Of a stretch of DNA of 64,000 nt, positions 9,294 to 17,413 are shown piece by piece. Source of the DNA: Blastococcus sp. CT_GayMR16 (GTDB taxonomy: Bacteria; Actinomycetota; Actinomycetes; Mycobacteriales; Geodermatophilaceae); assembly GCF_004570875.1 (NCBI RefSeq), contig NZ_SPQK01000004.1, positions 186,001 to 250,000 of the forward strand, given 5' to 3'. The notes under the pieces are model-generated. The model made no database searches. It saw only the letters and a list, made by a program, of their open reading frames with translations, and was not told the origin of the DNA. A program made the translations under genes and the position numbers. The stretch's first letter is position 1, and each line of letters opens with the position of its first letter.

Positions 9294-10475
9294 GTGGGCA
9301 GCCGGGTGAGCAACCGCCCGCCGAGCGAAGCGACGCTCCGGCGGCTGGAGCGCTCGTCCGGTGCCCTGGCCACCCGGGCCGTGGCCCGGATGGACGACGA
9401 GCTCCCCTGGTTCCGCGACATGCCGGCCGACCGGCGGTCCTGGGTCACCCTCGTCGCGCAGAACGGCATCGCCTCGCTCGTGGAGTGGTGCCGCGACCCG
9501 GGACGGCCACCGCGGCTGACCGGCGACGTGTTCGGCGCGGCTCCCCGGGAACTGGTCCGGGTGGTGGCCCTCAAGCAGACCGTCGACCTCATCAAGATCG
9601 TCGTGGACGTCCTGGAGGACCACGTCCCCTCCGTCGCGGAGCCGGGCGACGAGGACGCGCTGCACGTCGCCGTCCTCCAGTTCAGCCGCGAGGTCGCCTT
9701 CGCCACGGCCCACGTCTACGCGAGCTTCGCCGAGAACCGCGGGGCGTGGGACGCGCGGCTGGAGGCGCTCGTCGTCGACGCCCTGGTGCGCGGCGAGCGG
9801 TCCGACGAGCTGTCGGGGCGGGCGGCGGCTCTGGGCTGGGCGACGAGCACGCCGGTCGTCGTCCTGGTCGGTGCCACCCCGGAGGACGTCGAGGACCCGC
9901 ACGCGGCGGTCCGCCGGACGGCCCGCTCGATGCGCAGCGAGGTGCTCGTGGGTGTGCACGCCGACCAGCTCGTCGTCGTCCTCGGCCGGGACGGGGGCCT
10001 GGAGGACGTCGCCGAGCGGGTCAGCGACCACTTCGGGAAGGGCCCGGTCGTCACCGGGCCGATCGTCGACGGCCTCGGCCACGCGGGTGAGTCCGCAGCC
10101 GCGGCCCTCGCGGGCCTGCGCGCCGCGCCCGCCTGGCCGGACGCGCCCCGGCCGGTGGCCGCCGACGCCCTGCTCGCCGAGCGCGCCCTGGACGGCGATC
10201 CGCTGGCCCGCACCCGACTGCACGACCAGGTGGCCGCGCCGCTGCAGGCGGCGGGCGGGGAGGTGCTGGAGACGGTGCGCGCCGTGCTCAACAGCGGCGG
10301 CAACCTGGAGGCCAGTGCGCGGGCGATCTTCGTCCACCCCAACACCATCCGGTACCGCCTCAAGCGGGCCGCCGACCTGACCGGGCTGTCGGCCACCGAC
10401 GCCCGTGGCAGCTGGACGTTGCAGGTCGCCCTGGCCCTCGCCCAGCTGGACCAGGATCGCTCTCTCTGGCACTGA
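9294..10475 (+). CDS. fasR: PucR/CdaR-family regulator of fatty-acid synthesis (FasR-like)
   Basis: A 393-residue regulator whose C-terminus carries the PucR helix-turn-helix: LNSGGNLEASARAIFVHPNTIRYRLKRAADLTG. The middle about 230 residues match the GGDEF-like sensory region of the CdaR/PucR group, without a catalytic motif. Its position immediately upstream of fabD matches FasR of Streptomyces, which activates the fabD-fabH-acpP-fabF operon; the same job is inferred here. The GTG at 9294 has GCGAGG just upstream; GTG 9306 is a plausible alternative start that would remove four residues. The 150-base gap to fabD contains a 24-bp dyad that may be its binding site. Confidence 0.85.
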   Translation: MGSRVSNRPPSEATLRRLERSSGALATRAVARMDDELPWFRDMPADRRSWVTLVAQNGIASLVEWCRDPGRPPRLTGDVFGAAPRELVRVVALKQTVDLIKIVVDVLEDHVPSVAEPGDEDALHVAVLQFSREVAFATAHVYASFAENRGAWDARLEALVVDALVRGERSDELSGRAAALGWATSTPVVVLVGATPEDVEDPHAAVRRTARSMRSEVLVGVHADQLVVVLGRDGGLEDVAERVSDHFGKGPVVTGPIVDGLGHAGESAAAALAGLRAAPAWPDAPRPVAADALLAERALDGDPLARTRLHDQVAAPLQAAGGEVLETVRAVLNSGGNLEASARAIFVHPNTIRYRLKRAADLTGLSATDARGSWTLQVALALAQLDQDRSLWH

Positions 10476-10531
10476 GCTCCCCCAGCAGACGTGTGTTCCC
10501 CACCACCGGACGTGCCTGAACCGGCCTTCCA

Positions 10532-10555
10532 GGGCACCCTTTTTGGAGGGTTCCC
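10532..10555. promoter_or_regulatory. dyad in the fabD promoter region, candidate FasR operator
   Basis: GGGCACCCT (10532-10540) and AGGGTTCCC (10547-10555) form a 9-bp inverted repeat with one mismatch around a 6-base spacer, in the only gap between fasR and fabD. A PucR-type regulator bound at such a site is plausible; a leader hairpin is the alternative. The FasR consensus cannot be recalled exactly, so the assignment is inference. Confidence 0.4.
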
Positions 10556-10627
10556 ACAAAGATCAGCGGTGTGCTTTCGTGCCGCTCTGCGTCCCCACGC
10601 ACCGAAGATCACTGGCACGGTGAACGG

Positions 10628-11830
10628 GTGCTCGCCGTCCTCGCCCCCGGACAGGGCGCGCAGAAGCCCGGAATGCTCACCGATTGGCTCGATCTGCCCG
10701 GAGCCGAATCCTTCTTCCGCTGGGCCGGCGCGATCGCCGACGCGGACCTCCTGACGCTCGGCACCACCGGCGACGCCGAGGCGATCAAGGACACCGCGGT
10801 CACCCAGCCGCTCGTCGTCGCCATGAGCCTGTTCATCGCCCGCGAGCTCGGCGGGCTGCCCGGCCCGGTCAGCCACACGCCGCACGCCGGCCGGGACGTC
10901 GTCATCGCCGGGCACAGCGTCGGGGAGCTCACCGCCGCCGCACTGGCCGGGGTCCTCTCGGTGGAGGCGGCGATCGCGCTCACCGCCGTCCGCGGTCGGG
11001 CCATGGCCGCCGCCTGCGCACAGACGCCGACCGGCATGTCCGCCGTCCTGGGGGGCGATCCCGACGAGGTGCTCGCCGCGATCGCGAAGCACGGCCTGAC
11101 CCCGGCCAACATGAACGGCGCCGGGCAGATCGTCGCCGCCGGGTCGCTGGACGGCCTGGACGCGCTGAAGGCCGACCCGCCGGCCAAGGCCAGGATCATG
11201 CCGCTGTCGGTGGCCGGCGCCTTCCACACCGACTACATGGCCTCGGCCCGCGCGGAACTGCAGGGCCTGATCGGCGGGCTCCGCCCCGCCCAGCCCAGCC
11301 GCCTGCTGCTCTCCAACGCCGACGGCCACGCCGTCGACTCCGGCGCCGAGACGGTGTCCCGGCTGGTCAGCCAGGTCACCAGCCCGGTGCGCTTCGACGC
11401 ATGTCTCGCCACCATGCGCGAGCTCGGCGTCACCGCCGTCCTCGAGCTGCCGCCCGCCGGGGCGCTGGCCGGCCTCGCCAAGCGGGAGTGGAAGGGCGCG
11501 GGCATCGACATCCTGGCGATCAACAGCCCCGGCGACCTCGACCGCGCCCGCGCGCTGATCGACGCCGAGCGCGGACGGGCCGAGGCCGAGCACCTCCCCG
11601 ACTGGCGGGTGGTCGTTTCCCCCGTCCGCGGCACGGTCAGCCCAGCCGAGGTCGCCGAGGGCACCCGCGTCCCCGCCGGCTCCCCGCTCGGCTGCATCCG
11701 CAGCCGCCGCGAGGAGGTCAACGTCTCAGCCGCCTACGACGGGGTACTGGCCGAGTGGCTCGTCCACGACGGCGACCTCGTCGATGCAGGAGACCCGATC
11801 GCCCGTCTCTACCCGGAGGTCAGCGCGTGA
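10628..11830 (+). CDS. fabD: malonyl-CoA:ACP transacylase with C-terminal lipoyl-like domain
   Basis: Transfers malonyl groups from CoA to acyl carrier protein, the entry to chain elongation. Residues 1-315 are a complete FabD: GQGAQ at 8-12, the nucleophile Ser97 in GHSVGE, Arg122 in VRGR, and His200 in GAFHTDYM. Residues about 325-397 are an added domain (VVSPVRGTV...GTRVPAGSPLGCI...YDGVLAEWLVHDGDLVDAGDPIARLYP) with the hammerhead pattern of biotinyl/lipoyl domains. The modified lysine is absent: the hairpin turn reads RSRREEVNVSA. The total of 400 residues is about 90 longer than typical FabD. GTG 10628 gives the usual VLAPGQG start. The stop overlaps fabH by four bases. Confidence 0.93.
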   Translation: MLAVLAPGQGAQKPGMLTDWLDLPGAESFFRWAGAIADADLLTLGTTGDAEAIKDTAVTQPLVVAMSLFIARELGGLPGPVSHTPHAGRDVVIAGHSVGELTAAALAGVLSVEAAIALTAVRGRAMAAACAQTPTGMSAVLGGDPDEVLAAIAKHGLTPANMNGAGQIVAAGSLDGLDALKADPPAKARIMPLSVAGAFHTDYMASARAELQGLIGGLRPAQPSRLLLSNADGHAVDSGAETVSRLVSQVTSPVRFDACLATMRELGVTAVLELPPAGALAGLAKREWKGAGIDILAINSPGDLDRARALIDAERGRAEAEHLPDWRVVVSPVRGTVSPAEVAEGTRVPAGSPLGCIRSRREEVNVSAAYDGVLAEWLVHDGDLVDAGDPIARLYPEVSA

Positions 11831-12795
11831 CAGACATCCAGCTGCCGGCCGTCGCCCCGGGGGCCCGCATCCTCGGGCTGGGCGCCTACCGTCCCCGTCG
11901 CCGGGTCACCAACGACGACCTCGCCCAGATGATGGACACCAACGACGAGTGGATCCAGAGCCGGGTCGGCATCGCCGAGCGCCGCTGGGCGAGCGAGGAC
12001 GAGACCCTCGTCGAGATGGCCGTCGCAGCCGGCGGCAAGGCGATCGCGGCCAGCGGTCTGGCGCCCGACCAGATCGACCTCGTCATCGTGGCCAGCGCGA
12101 GCCTCCGGGTGCCGATCCCGGGCATCGGCCCGCAGGTCGGCCACCGGCTGGGCATCCCCCGCCCGGGCTCGTTCGACCTCAATGCCGGCTGCGCGGGCTT
12201 CTGCTACGCGCTCGGCGTGGCGTCCGACAGCATCCGCGCCGGTTCGTCGCGCAACGCCCTCGTCGTCGGCGTGGAGCGGCTCACCGACGTCACCAACCTC
12301 GAGGACCGGACGACGGCGGTCATCTTCGCCGACGGTGCGGGTGCGGCCCTGGTCGGCGCCTCCGAGGAACCGGGCATCGGACCCGCAGTCTGGGGCAGCG
12401 ACGGCGACCAGTTCAACGCCATCGAGATCGCCGCCGGCAGCTCGACGATGACCATGGCGGGCCAGGCGGTCTACCGGTGGGCGACGACCAAGCTCACCGA
12501 GACGCTCGTGGCGGCCATGGAGCGGGCCGGCGTCACCCCCGCCGACATCGACGTGTTCGCGCCGCACCAGGCCAACCTGCGCATCGTCGAGTCCATGACC
12601 AAGCGGCTCGGCTTCGGCGAGGACGTCGTCGTCGCCCGCGACATCGTCCAGTCGGGCAACACCTCCGCCGCCTCCATCCCCTTGGCGCTCACCGCGCTGA
12701 TGGAGTCGGGCGAGGCGAAGTCCGGCGATCTCGCCCTCGTGCTCGGCTACGGCGCCGGGCTGACCTTCGCCGGCCAGGTGCTCGTCCTGCCATGA
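11827..12795 (+). CDS. fabH: beta-ketoacyl-ACP synthase III
   Basis: A 322-residue condensing enzyme that joins an acyl-CoA primer to malonyl-ACP. The catalytic triad is visible: Cys in NAGCAGFCYA, His in FAPHQANLRI and Asn in QSGNTSAASIP. The N-terminus ILGLGAYRPRRRVTNDDLAQ and DEWIQSRVGIAERRW are FabH signatures. In actinobacteria FabH often accepts branched primers; no residue here settles that. GTG 11827 overlaps the fabD stop (GTGA), so the two are translationally coupled. Confidence 0.96.
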   Translation: MTDIQLPAVAPGARILGLGAYRPRRRVTNDDLAQMMDTNDEWIQSRVGIAERRWASEDETLVEMAVAAGGKAIAASGLAPDQIDLVIVASASLRVPIPGIGPQVGHRLGIPRPGSFDLNAGCAGFCYALGVASDSIRAGSSRNALVVGVERLTDVTNLEDRTTAVIFADGAGAALVGASEEPGIGPAVWGSDGDQFNAIEIAAGSSTMTMAGQAVYRWATTKLTETLVAAMERAGVTPADIDVFAPHQANLRIVESMTKRLGFGEDVVVARDIVQSGNTSAASIPLALTALMESGEAKSGDLALVLGYGAGLTFAGQVLVLP

Positions 12796-12972
12796 GCGCA
12801 GTGAGCAGCTCCACCCCAGATCCCCGGGACATTCCGTCCCGGCCGACGGCGGCATTCCCCGCTCGTCGCAGAGCCCCCTTCGAGAGAGAGGACCCTTCGT
12901 GAGCGAGCTTGCGAGCGAACCGAGGAACACAGCAGCCCGGCGAACGGCAACGAGCGCCAGCGAGGAGCTGAA
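12796..12972 (+). repeat. intergenic spacer with GAGCGAGC...GCGAGCGAA repeat-like sequence
   Basis: This 177-base gap separates fabH from acpP in an otherwise compact operon. From 12898 it holds a near-palindromic GAGCGAGCTTGCGAGCGAA followed by a GAGCG/CGAGG-rich stretch up to the acpP ribosome-binding site (GAGGAGC). The composition is unlike a coding region and resembles the dispersed intergenic repeat sequences of some high-GC actinobacteria. Only one copy occurs in this window. Confidence 0.35.
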
Positions 12973-13215
12973 GTGAGCCGCGAGGACATCCAGACCGGTC
13001 TGGCCGAGATCCTGGAGGAGGTCGCCGGCGTCACGCCCGCCGACGCCACCCCCGAGAAGTCGTTCACCGACGACCTCGACGTCGACTCGCTGTCGATGGT
13101 CGAGATCGCCACCGCCGTCGAGGACAAGTTCGGCGTCGCCATCCCCGACGACGAGCTCGCCAACATCAAGACCGTCGGCGACGCGATCAGCTTCATCGAG
13201 AAGAACCAGGGCTGA
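12973..13215 (+). CDS. acpP: acyl carrier protein
   Basis: An 80-residue acidic carrier protein that shuttles growing acyl chains between the FAS II enzymes. The phosphopantetheine site is Ser39 in the DVDSLSMVE motif. The four-helix pattern and the C-terminal FGVAIPDDELANIKTVGDAI segment are standard. It starts at GTG 12973 behind GGAGCTGAA. It lies between fabH and fabF, the conserved actinobacterial order. Confidence 0.97.
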   Translation: MSREDIQTGLAEILEEVAGVTPADATPEKSFTDDLDVDSLSMVEIATAVEDKFGVAIPDDELANIKTVGDAISFIEKNQG

Positions 13216-13222
13216 CCAAGGA

Positions 13223-13265
13223 CCCCCCTGCCCCCCACCGCTCGCGGCGGGACCTTGCAGGGGGG
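13223..13265 (+). terminator. intra-operon hairpin between acpP and fabF
   Basis: CCCCCCTGC (13223-13231) pairs perfectly with GCAGGGGGG (13257-13265), starting eight bases after the acpP stop and ending 41 bases before fabF. Such a structure can act as a partial terminator or an mRNA 3'-end stabiliser that keeps ACP levels above those of FabF. The regulatory role is inference. Confidence 0.5.
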
Positions 13266-13306
13266 CCTCACCCCGGCCGCCCGGCCACCATTCCAGGAGG
13301 AAGTCC

Positions 13307-14545
13307 ATGAGCACGTCCACCGACGTCGTCGTCACCGGGCTCGGCGCCACCACACCCCTGGGTGGCGACGTCACCAGCACCTGGGAGGCGCTGCTGGCCG
13401 GGCGTTCGGGGGTCTCCCGGATCACCGAGGACTGGATCAAGGAGTTCCCGGCACAGCTCGTCGCCCGCCTCGCCCAGGAGCCCGCGGACCAGATCGACCG
13501 CGTCCGGGCCCGGCGCCTGGACCGCAGCCAGCAGGTGGCGGTCATCGCGGCCGAGGAGGCCTGGCGTCACTCCGGCGCCGGCGACGCCGGCGTCGACCCG
13601 CTGCGCATCGCCGTCGTCATCGGCACCGGCATCGGCGGCGCGCTCACCCTCCTCGGTCAGGACGACGTCCTCGAGGAGAAGGGGCCCAAGCGGGTCTCCC
13701 CCTTCACCATCCCGATGCTCATGCCCAACGGCCCGGCCGCCGCCGTCGGCCTCGCGATCGGCGCGAAGGGCGGCGTGCACGCACCCGTCAGCGCCTGCGC
13801 CTCCGGCGCCGAGGCGATCCGGTGGGGCCTGGACCTGATCCGCTTCGACCGCGCCGACGTCGTCCTCGTCGGTGGCACCGAGGCCTGCGTGCACCCGCTG
13901 CCGATGGCCGGCTTCGCCGCCATGCGCGCGATGAGCACCCGCAACGACGAGCCCGAGCGGGCCTCCCGCCCGTTCGACAAGGGCCGGGACGGTTTCGTGC
14001 TGGGTGAGGGCGCGGCGTGCATCGTGCTCGAGCGCGGCGATGCCGCCCGGGCGCGCGGCGCCCGCATCCACGCCCGGCTGGCCGGTGCCGCCGGCACCGC
14101 CGACGGCTACGACCTGGTCGCGCCGCACCCCGAGGGCGAAGGCGCTGCCCGCGCCATCACCGCGGCGCTCCGCGACGCCGGGCTCAGCCCCTCCGACATC
14201 CAGCACGTCAACGCCCACGCCACCTCGACCCCGGTGGGCGACACGGCGGAGGCCGCGGCGATCCGCTCCTCCCTCGGCGAGCACGTGCTGGTGAGCGCCA
14301 CCAAGAGCCAGACCGGCCACCTGCTCGGCGCCGCCGGCGCCCTGGAGTCGGTGTTCACGATCCTCGCCCTCCGCGAGCAGATCGTGCCCGCCACGGCCAA
14401 CCTCGAGGACCCGGACGACGACGCGGCCGTCCAGGCGCTCGACATCGTGCGCAACGAACCTCGCCGCACGTCCCTCACGGCCGCCGTCAACGACTCCTTC
14501 GGCTTCGGCGGCCACAACATCGCGCTGGTCTTCACCACGGCCTGA
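13307..14545 (+). CDS. fabF: beta-ketoacyl-ACP synthase II
   Basis: A 412-residue elongation condensing enzyme. The Cys-His-His triad is visible: Cys in PVSACASGAEAIRWG, His in VNAHATSTPVGD and His in KSQTGHLLGAAGA. The C-terminal NDSFGFGGHNIALVF is the standard KAS glycine-rich loop. ATG 13307 follows a strong AGGAGGAA. In mycobacteria the equivalents KasA/KasB serve mycolate synthesis; here the simple one-copy operon points to ordinary membrane fatty acids. Confidence 0.96.
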   Translation: MSTSTDVVVTGLGATTPLGGDVTSTWEALLAGRSGVSRITEDWIKEFPAQLVARLAQEPADQIDRVRARRLDRSQQVAVIAAEEAWRHSGAGDAGVDPLRIAVVIGTGIGGALTLLGQDDVLEEKGPKRVSPFTIPMLMPNGPAAAVGLAIGAKGGVHAPVSACASGAEAIRWGLDLIRFDRADVVLVGGTEACVHPLPMAGFAAMRAMSTRNDEPERASRPFDKGRDGFVLGEGAACIVLERGDAARARGARIHARLAGAAGTADGYDLVAPHPEGEGAARAITAALRDAGLSPSDIQHVNAHATSTPVGDTAEAAAIRSSLGEHVLVSATKSQTGHLLGAAGALESVFTILALREQIVPATANLEDPDDDAAVQALDIVRNEPRRTSLTAAVNDSFGFGGHNIALVFTTA

Positions 14546-14585
14546 GCGACCGAATCCGCCTCTCCGAGGGCCTGGAGGTCCTGAG

Positions 14586-15998
14586 TTGACGACCGTTCAA
14601 GCCGCTCCACTCGTCCCCGCGCCGGACCCCCGCGACCCGGAGGACCGCCTGCAGCGGTTCTTCGACGCCGGGTCCATGCGCCCATTGGCCGCGCGCGACA
14701 CGTCCGGGGTGCTGGCTGCCCGGGGCAGCGTCGAGGGCAGCCCGGTGATCGCCTTCTGCACCGACGCCACCGTCATGGGCGGCGCGATGGGCATCGACGG
14801 GTGCAAGCACATCGTCGATGCGATCGACACGGCGCTGCGGGAGCGGGTGCCGGTCGTCGGCATCTGGCACTCCGGCGGCGCCCGGCTGGCCGAGGGCGTC
14901 ACGGCCCTGCACGCGGTCGGCGAGGTCTTCGCGGCCATGGTCCGGTCCTCCGGCCGCATCCCGCAGATCTCCGTGGTGCTCGGCCCCGCCGCGGGTGGCG
15001 CCGCCTACGGACCCGCGCTCACCGACCTGGTGATCATGGGACCGGCGGGGCGCGTCTTCGTCACCGGGCCGGACGTCGTCCGGTCGGTGACCGGTGAGGA
15101 CGTCGACATGGAGAGCCTCGGTGGCCCCGACACCCACGGCCGGCGCAGCGGCGTCGTCCACGTCGTGACCGACTCCGAGCCCGCGGCGCTCGAGACCGCG
15201 CGGATGGCGGTCGACCTGCTGGCCGCCCAGGGCACGTTCGCCCCGGCCGAGGGGGAGCACGACGTCGACCTCGGGGCGATGCTGCCCGAGCAGCGCAACC
15301 GCGCCTACGACGTCAAGCCGGTGGTCGCTGCCCTGCTCGACAGCCCAGGCCTCGAGCTGCACCCGCGGTTCGCGCCGAACGTCGTCACGACGCTGGGCCG
15401 CCTGGCCGGCCGAACCGTCGGGGTGATCGCGAACAACCCGCTGCGGCTCGGCGGCTGCCTGGACTCGGCCTCGGCGGAGAAGGCGGCCCGGTTCGTGCGC
15501 ATGTGCGACGCGTTCGGGGTGCCGCTGGTCGTCCTGGTCGACGTCCCGGGGTACCTGCCCGGCGTCGGGCAGGAGTGGGACGGCGTGGTCCGGCGCGGGG
15601 CGAAGCTGCTGCACGCCTTCGCCGAGGCCGTGGTGCCGCGGGTGACGCTGGTGACCCGCAAGTCCTATGGCGGCGCCTACATCGCGATGAACGCGCGGTC
15701 CCTCGGGGCCACCACCGTGTTCGCCTGGCCGGGGGCCGAGGTCGCCGTCATGGGCGCGAAGGCCGCCGTCGGCATCCTGCACCGGAAGAAGCTCGCCGCG
15801 GTCCCGCCGCACGAGCGCGAGGCCCTGCACGCGCAGCTCGCCGAGGAGCACGAGCGGATCGCCGGCGGGGTGAACCGGGCCCTGGAGATCGGCGTCGTGG
15901 ACGAGGTCGTGGAGCCGAGCCAGACCAAGCGCCGGCTGGTCGAGGCGCTGGCGGCCGCACCTCCCGGACGCGGGGCGCACGGCAACATCCCGCTGTGA
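14586..15998 (+). CDS. accD: acyl-CoA carboxylase carboxyltransferase (beta) subunit
   Basis: A 470-residue carboxyltransferase that moves CO2 from biotin on the alpha subunit to acetyl- or propionyl-CoA, supplying (methyl)malonyl-CoA to FabD. The crotonase-like N- and C-halves are clear, with oxyanion-loop glycines in WHSGGARLAEG and GPAAGGAAYGPA, and later KSYGGAYIAMNARSLGA and AVMGAKAAVGI. The start is TTG 14586 behind GGAGG; no ATG or GTG lies near. Position at the end of the FAS operon matches the actinobacterial AccD6-type arrangement. A biotin-carrying alpha subunit is not in this window. Confidence 0.93.
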   Translation: MTTVQAAPLVPAPDPRDPEDRLQRFFDAGSMRPLAARDTSGVLAARGSVEGSPVIAFCTDATVMGGAMGIDGCKHIVDAIDTALRERVPVVGIWHSGGARLAEGVTALHAVGEVFAAMVRSSGRIPQISVVLGPAAGGAAYGPALTDLVIMGPAGRVFVTGPDVVRSVTGEDVDMESLGGPDTHGRRSGVVHVVTDSEPAALETARMAVDLLAAQGTFAPAEGEHDVDLGAMLPEQRNRAYDVKPVVAALLDSPGLELHPRFAPNVVTTLGRLAGRTVGVIANNPLRLGGCLDSASAEKAARFVRMCDAFGVPLVVLVDVPGYLPGVGQEWDGVVRRGAKLLHAFAEAVVPRVTLVTRKSYGGAYIAMNARSLGATTVFAWPGAEVAVMGAKAAVGILHRKKLAAVPPHEREALHAQLAEEHERIAGGVNRALEIGVVDEVVEPSQTKRRLVEALAAAPPGRGAHGNIPL

Positions 15999-16006
15999 CC
16001 CTCGAT

Positions 16007-16093
16007 GATCAGGTGACCTGATCATTAAGGGTCCTGGCTCACGGTCGATGCTGAGCCAGGACCCCTGACGATCAGGTCACCTGATCATCATGC
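16007..16093. terminator. triple-palindrome terminator after the FAS operon
   Basis: A central 13-bp perfect stem (GGGTCCTGGCTCA / TGAGCCAGGACCC) with a 10-base loop is flanked on both sides by a palindrome of the form TGATCAGGT-S-ACCTGATCA (the right copy begins CGATCAGG). Each flank is its own hairpin with one central base (G on the left, C on the right), so the two flanks are also inverted copies of each other. The array begins a few bases after the accD stop. It is certainly able to terminate transcription; the doubled outer palindromes may be a protein site or a mobile intergenic repeat. Confidence 0.75.
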
Positions 16094-16218
16094 GAGCCAT
16101 GAAGTAGGTCGTTCGGACGCCGCTTCCCCGACGGCGCCCGAACGACCGGCCTCAGATTACGACGACTCCGCGGGTCTGGCGGGAGTGCGTAGTGGATCTG
16201 TTATCTGGGACGACGGCC

Positions 16219-16719
16219 TCAGACGACCTGGTGCAGCCAGGTGACGGGGCTGCCGTCGCCGGCATGCCGGTAAACCTCCAGGTCGGCGTCCCAGGCCGCA
16301 CCGAGGAGCTCGTCCACGCCGTGCCGGAACGCCTCGATGGAGGACGTCGTGGCCGCGAGGTGCCGCAACTGCTGCTCGCTGATCATGATGTCGCCGTTGG
16401 CGCTGGTCGGGGCGCGGAAGACGCCCTGGCCCGGCACGTACGACATGCGCTCGCCGTCGTTGCCGTGGCTGGCTTCCTCGGTCACCTCGAAGCGCAGCAT
16501 CGGCCACGCGCGCAGCGCAGCCACCAGCTTGGCGCCGGTACCGGGCGAACCGGTCCAGGCCACCTCGGACCGGTAGGAACCATGTGCCGCGGGCTGTTCG
16601 GCCCACGACAGGGAAACCGGCGCGCCGACGACGCGTTCGAGCGCCCATTCGACGTGCTGGCAGAGCGCCTTCGGGCACGCGTGCACGAAGACGACACCCT
16701 GGGTAGACCGTCGCTGCAC
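16219..16719 (-). CDS. DUF3145 family protein
   Basis: A 166-residue protein of DUF3145, an actinobacteria-only family usually encoded beside the FAS/accD genes, as here. Conserved pieces are GVVFVHACPKALCQHVEWAL near the N-terminus, GKxGT-like SPGTGAKLVAALRAW, RFEVTEEAS and the C-terminal GSPVTWLHQVV. GTG 16719 is chosen because GGAGGTG lies just upstream and the family starts directly before the GVxxVH strand; the longer open frame upstream lacks similarity. No biochemical function is established. Confidence 0.88.
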   Translation of the reverse strand: MQRRSTQGVVFVHACPKALCQHVEWALERVVGAPVSLSWAEQPAAHGSYRSEVAWTGSPGTGAKLVAALRAWPMLRFEVTEEASHGNDGERMSYVPGQGVFRAPTSANGDIMISEQQLRHLAATTSSIEAFRHGVDELLGAAWDADLEVYRHAGDGSPVTWLHQVV

Positions 16720-17103
16720 GGGGCACCTCCATCGACTCGATTGGTCTCGTCTTCCCCTACGGACCATCGATTCGGTGACGCGCTGTATTCGGCAGTGACG
16801 GAGCAGGGCTCCTGCAGACAGTGTGCACGATGAGGGCCGCATCGCGCCAGCCCGGCTGCGACAGTTGGGACGAATGTGACAGAAGGTCACTGCTGGTGCG
16901 TCTTACTGCTGGTCAAACGCACTACCATGGAGTACGGCACCGCGTCCACCGGATCTGGCGCGTCTCCGTGGACTCTCCACGAAGCACCGGAAGGGCTGCT
17001 CAGGAGCGTGTTCGAGAACATGCCGAGGTGGGGCTCCCCGATCACGGAGAGTGATAGTCGCCCGATCGACGCCGGTGGAGGCGCGCGGTGCGTGGCGACG
17101 TCC
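16720..17103. other. gene-poor intergenic region
   Basis: About 380 bases between the divergent DUF3145 promoter side and the 3' end of the cold-shock-like gene. Plus-strand frames cross it but have no RBS, no family resemblance and mixed codon use. The lower-GC stretch at roughly 16880-16960 is the likely promoter region of DUF3145. I see no RNA gene or strong dyad. Confidence 0.4.
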
Positions 17104-17361
17104 TCACCCTCCGACGGTCGCCTGCAGGTCGCTGCGCGGCACGACCCGGACGGCGGAGAACGCCAGGTCCTGCGCGGGGACGTCGGTCCAGTCCAGCTCC
17201 ACCACCTGGCCGGCCCGGAGCACCCCGCCGGAGTGGCTGTGCTCGATGACCGATGCGTCGGCCCAACAGCCGCCGGGGGTCTCGGTGGCCTCGATGACCG
17301 CTCCCCCACGTGCGTCGTCCCAGCGGATGACGGTGCCGAGGGTCGTGCCGGAACGGGTCAT
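17104..17361 (-). CDS. divergent cold-shock-domain-like protein
   Basis: An 85-residue protein aligned by eye with the cold-shock fold: GTVIRWDDARGGAVIEA corresponds to GTVKWFNxxKGFGFI, then WADASVIEHS to VFVHxSxI, then LRAGQVVELDW to LxEGQxVxFE. The aromatic RNA-binding residues of RNP1 and RNP2 are lost (KGFGFI becomes RGGAVI; VFVH becomes CWADA), so classic single-stranded nucleic-acid binding is doubtful. ATG 17361 is the first start compatible with the domain. It lies upstream of no clear partner; the diguanylate cyclase gene on the same strand ends 52 bases beyond its start. Confidence 0.6.
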   Translation of the reverse strand: MTRSGTTLGTVIRWDDARGGAVIEATETPGGCWADASVIEHSHSGGVLRAGQVVELDWTDVPAQDLAFSAVRVVPRSDLQATVGG

Positions 17362-17413
17362 GCCCGTCAGGCTGACCGCTCCGGCACGCCGGATCAAGCG
17401 GTAGGGACGTCGC

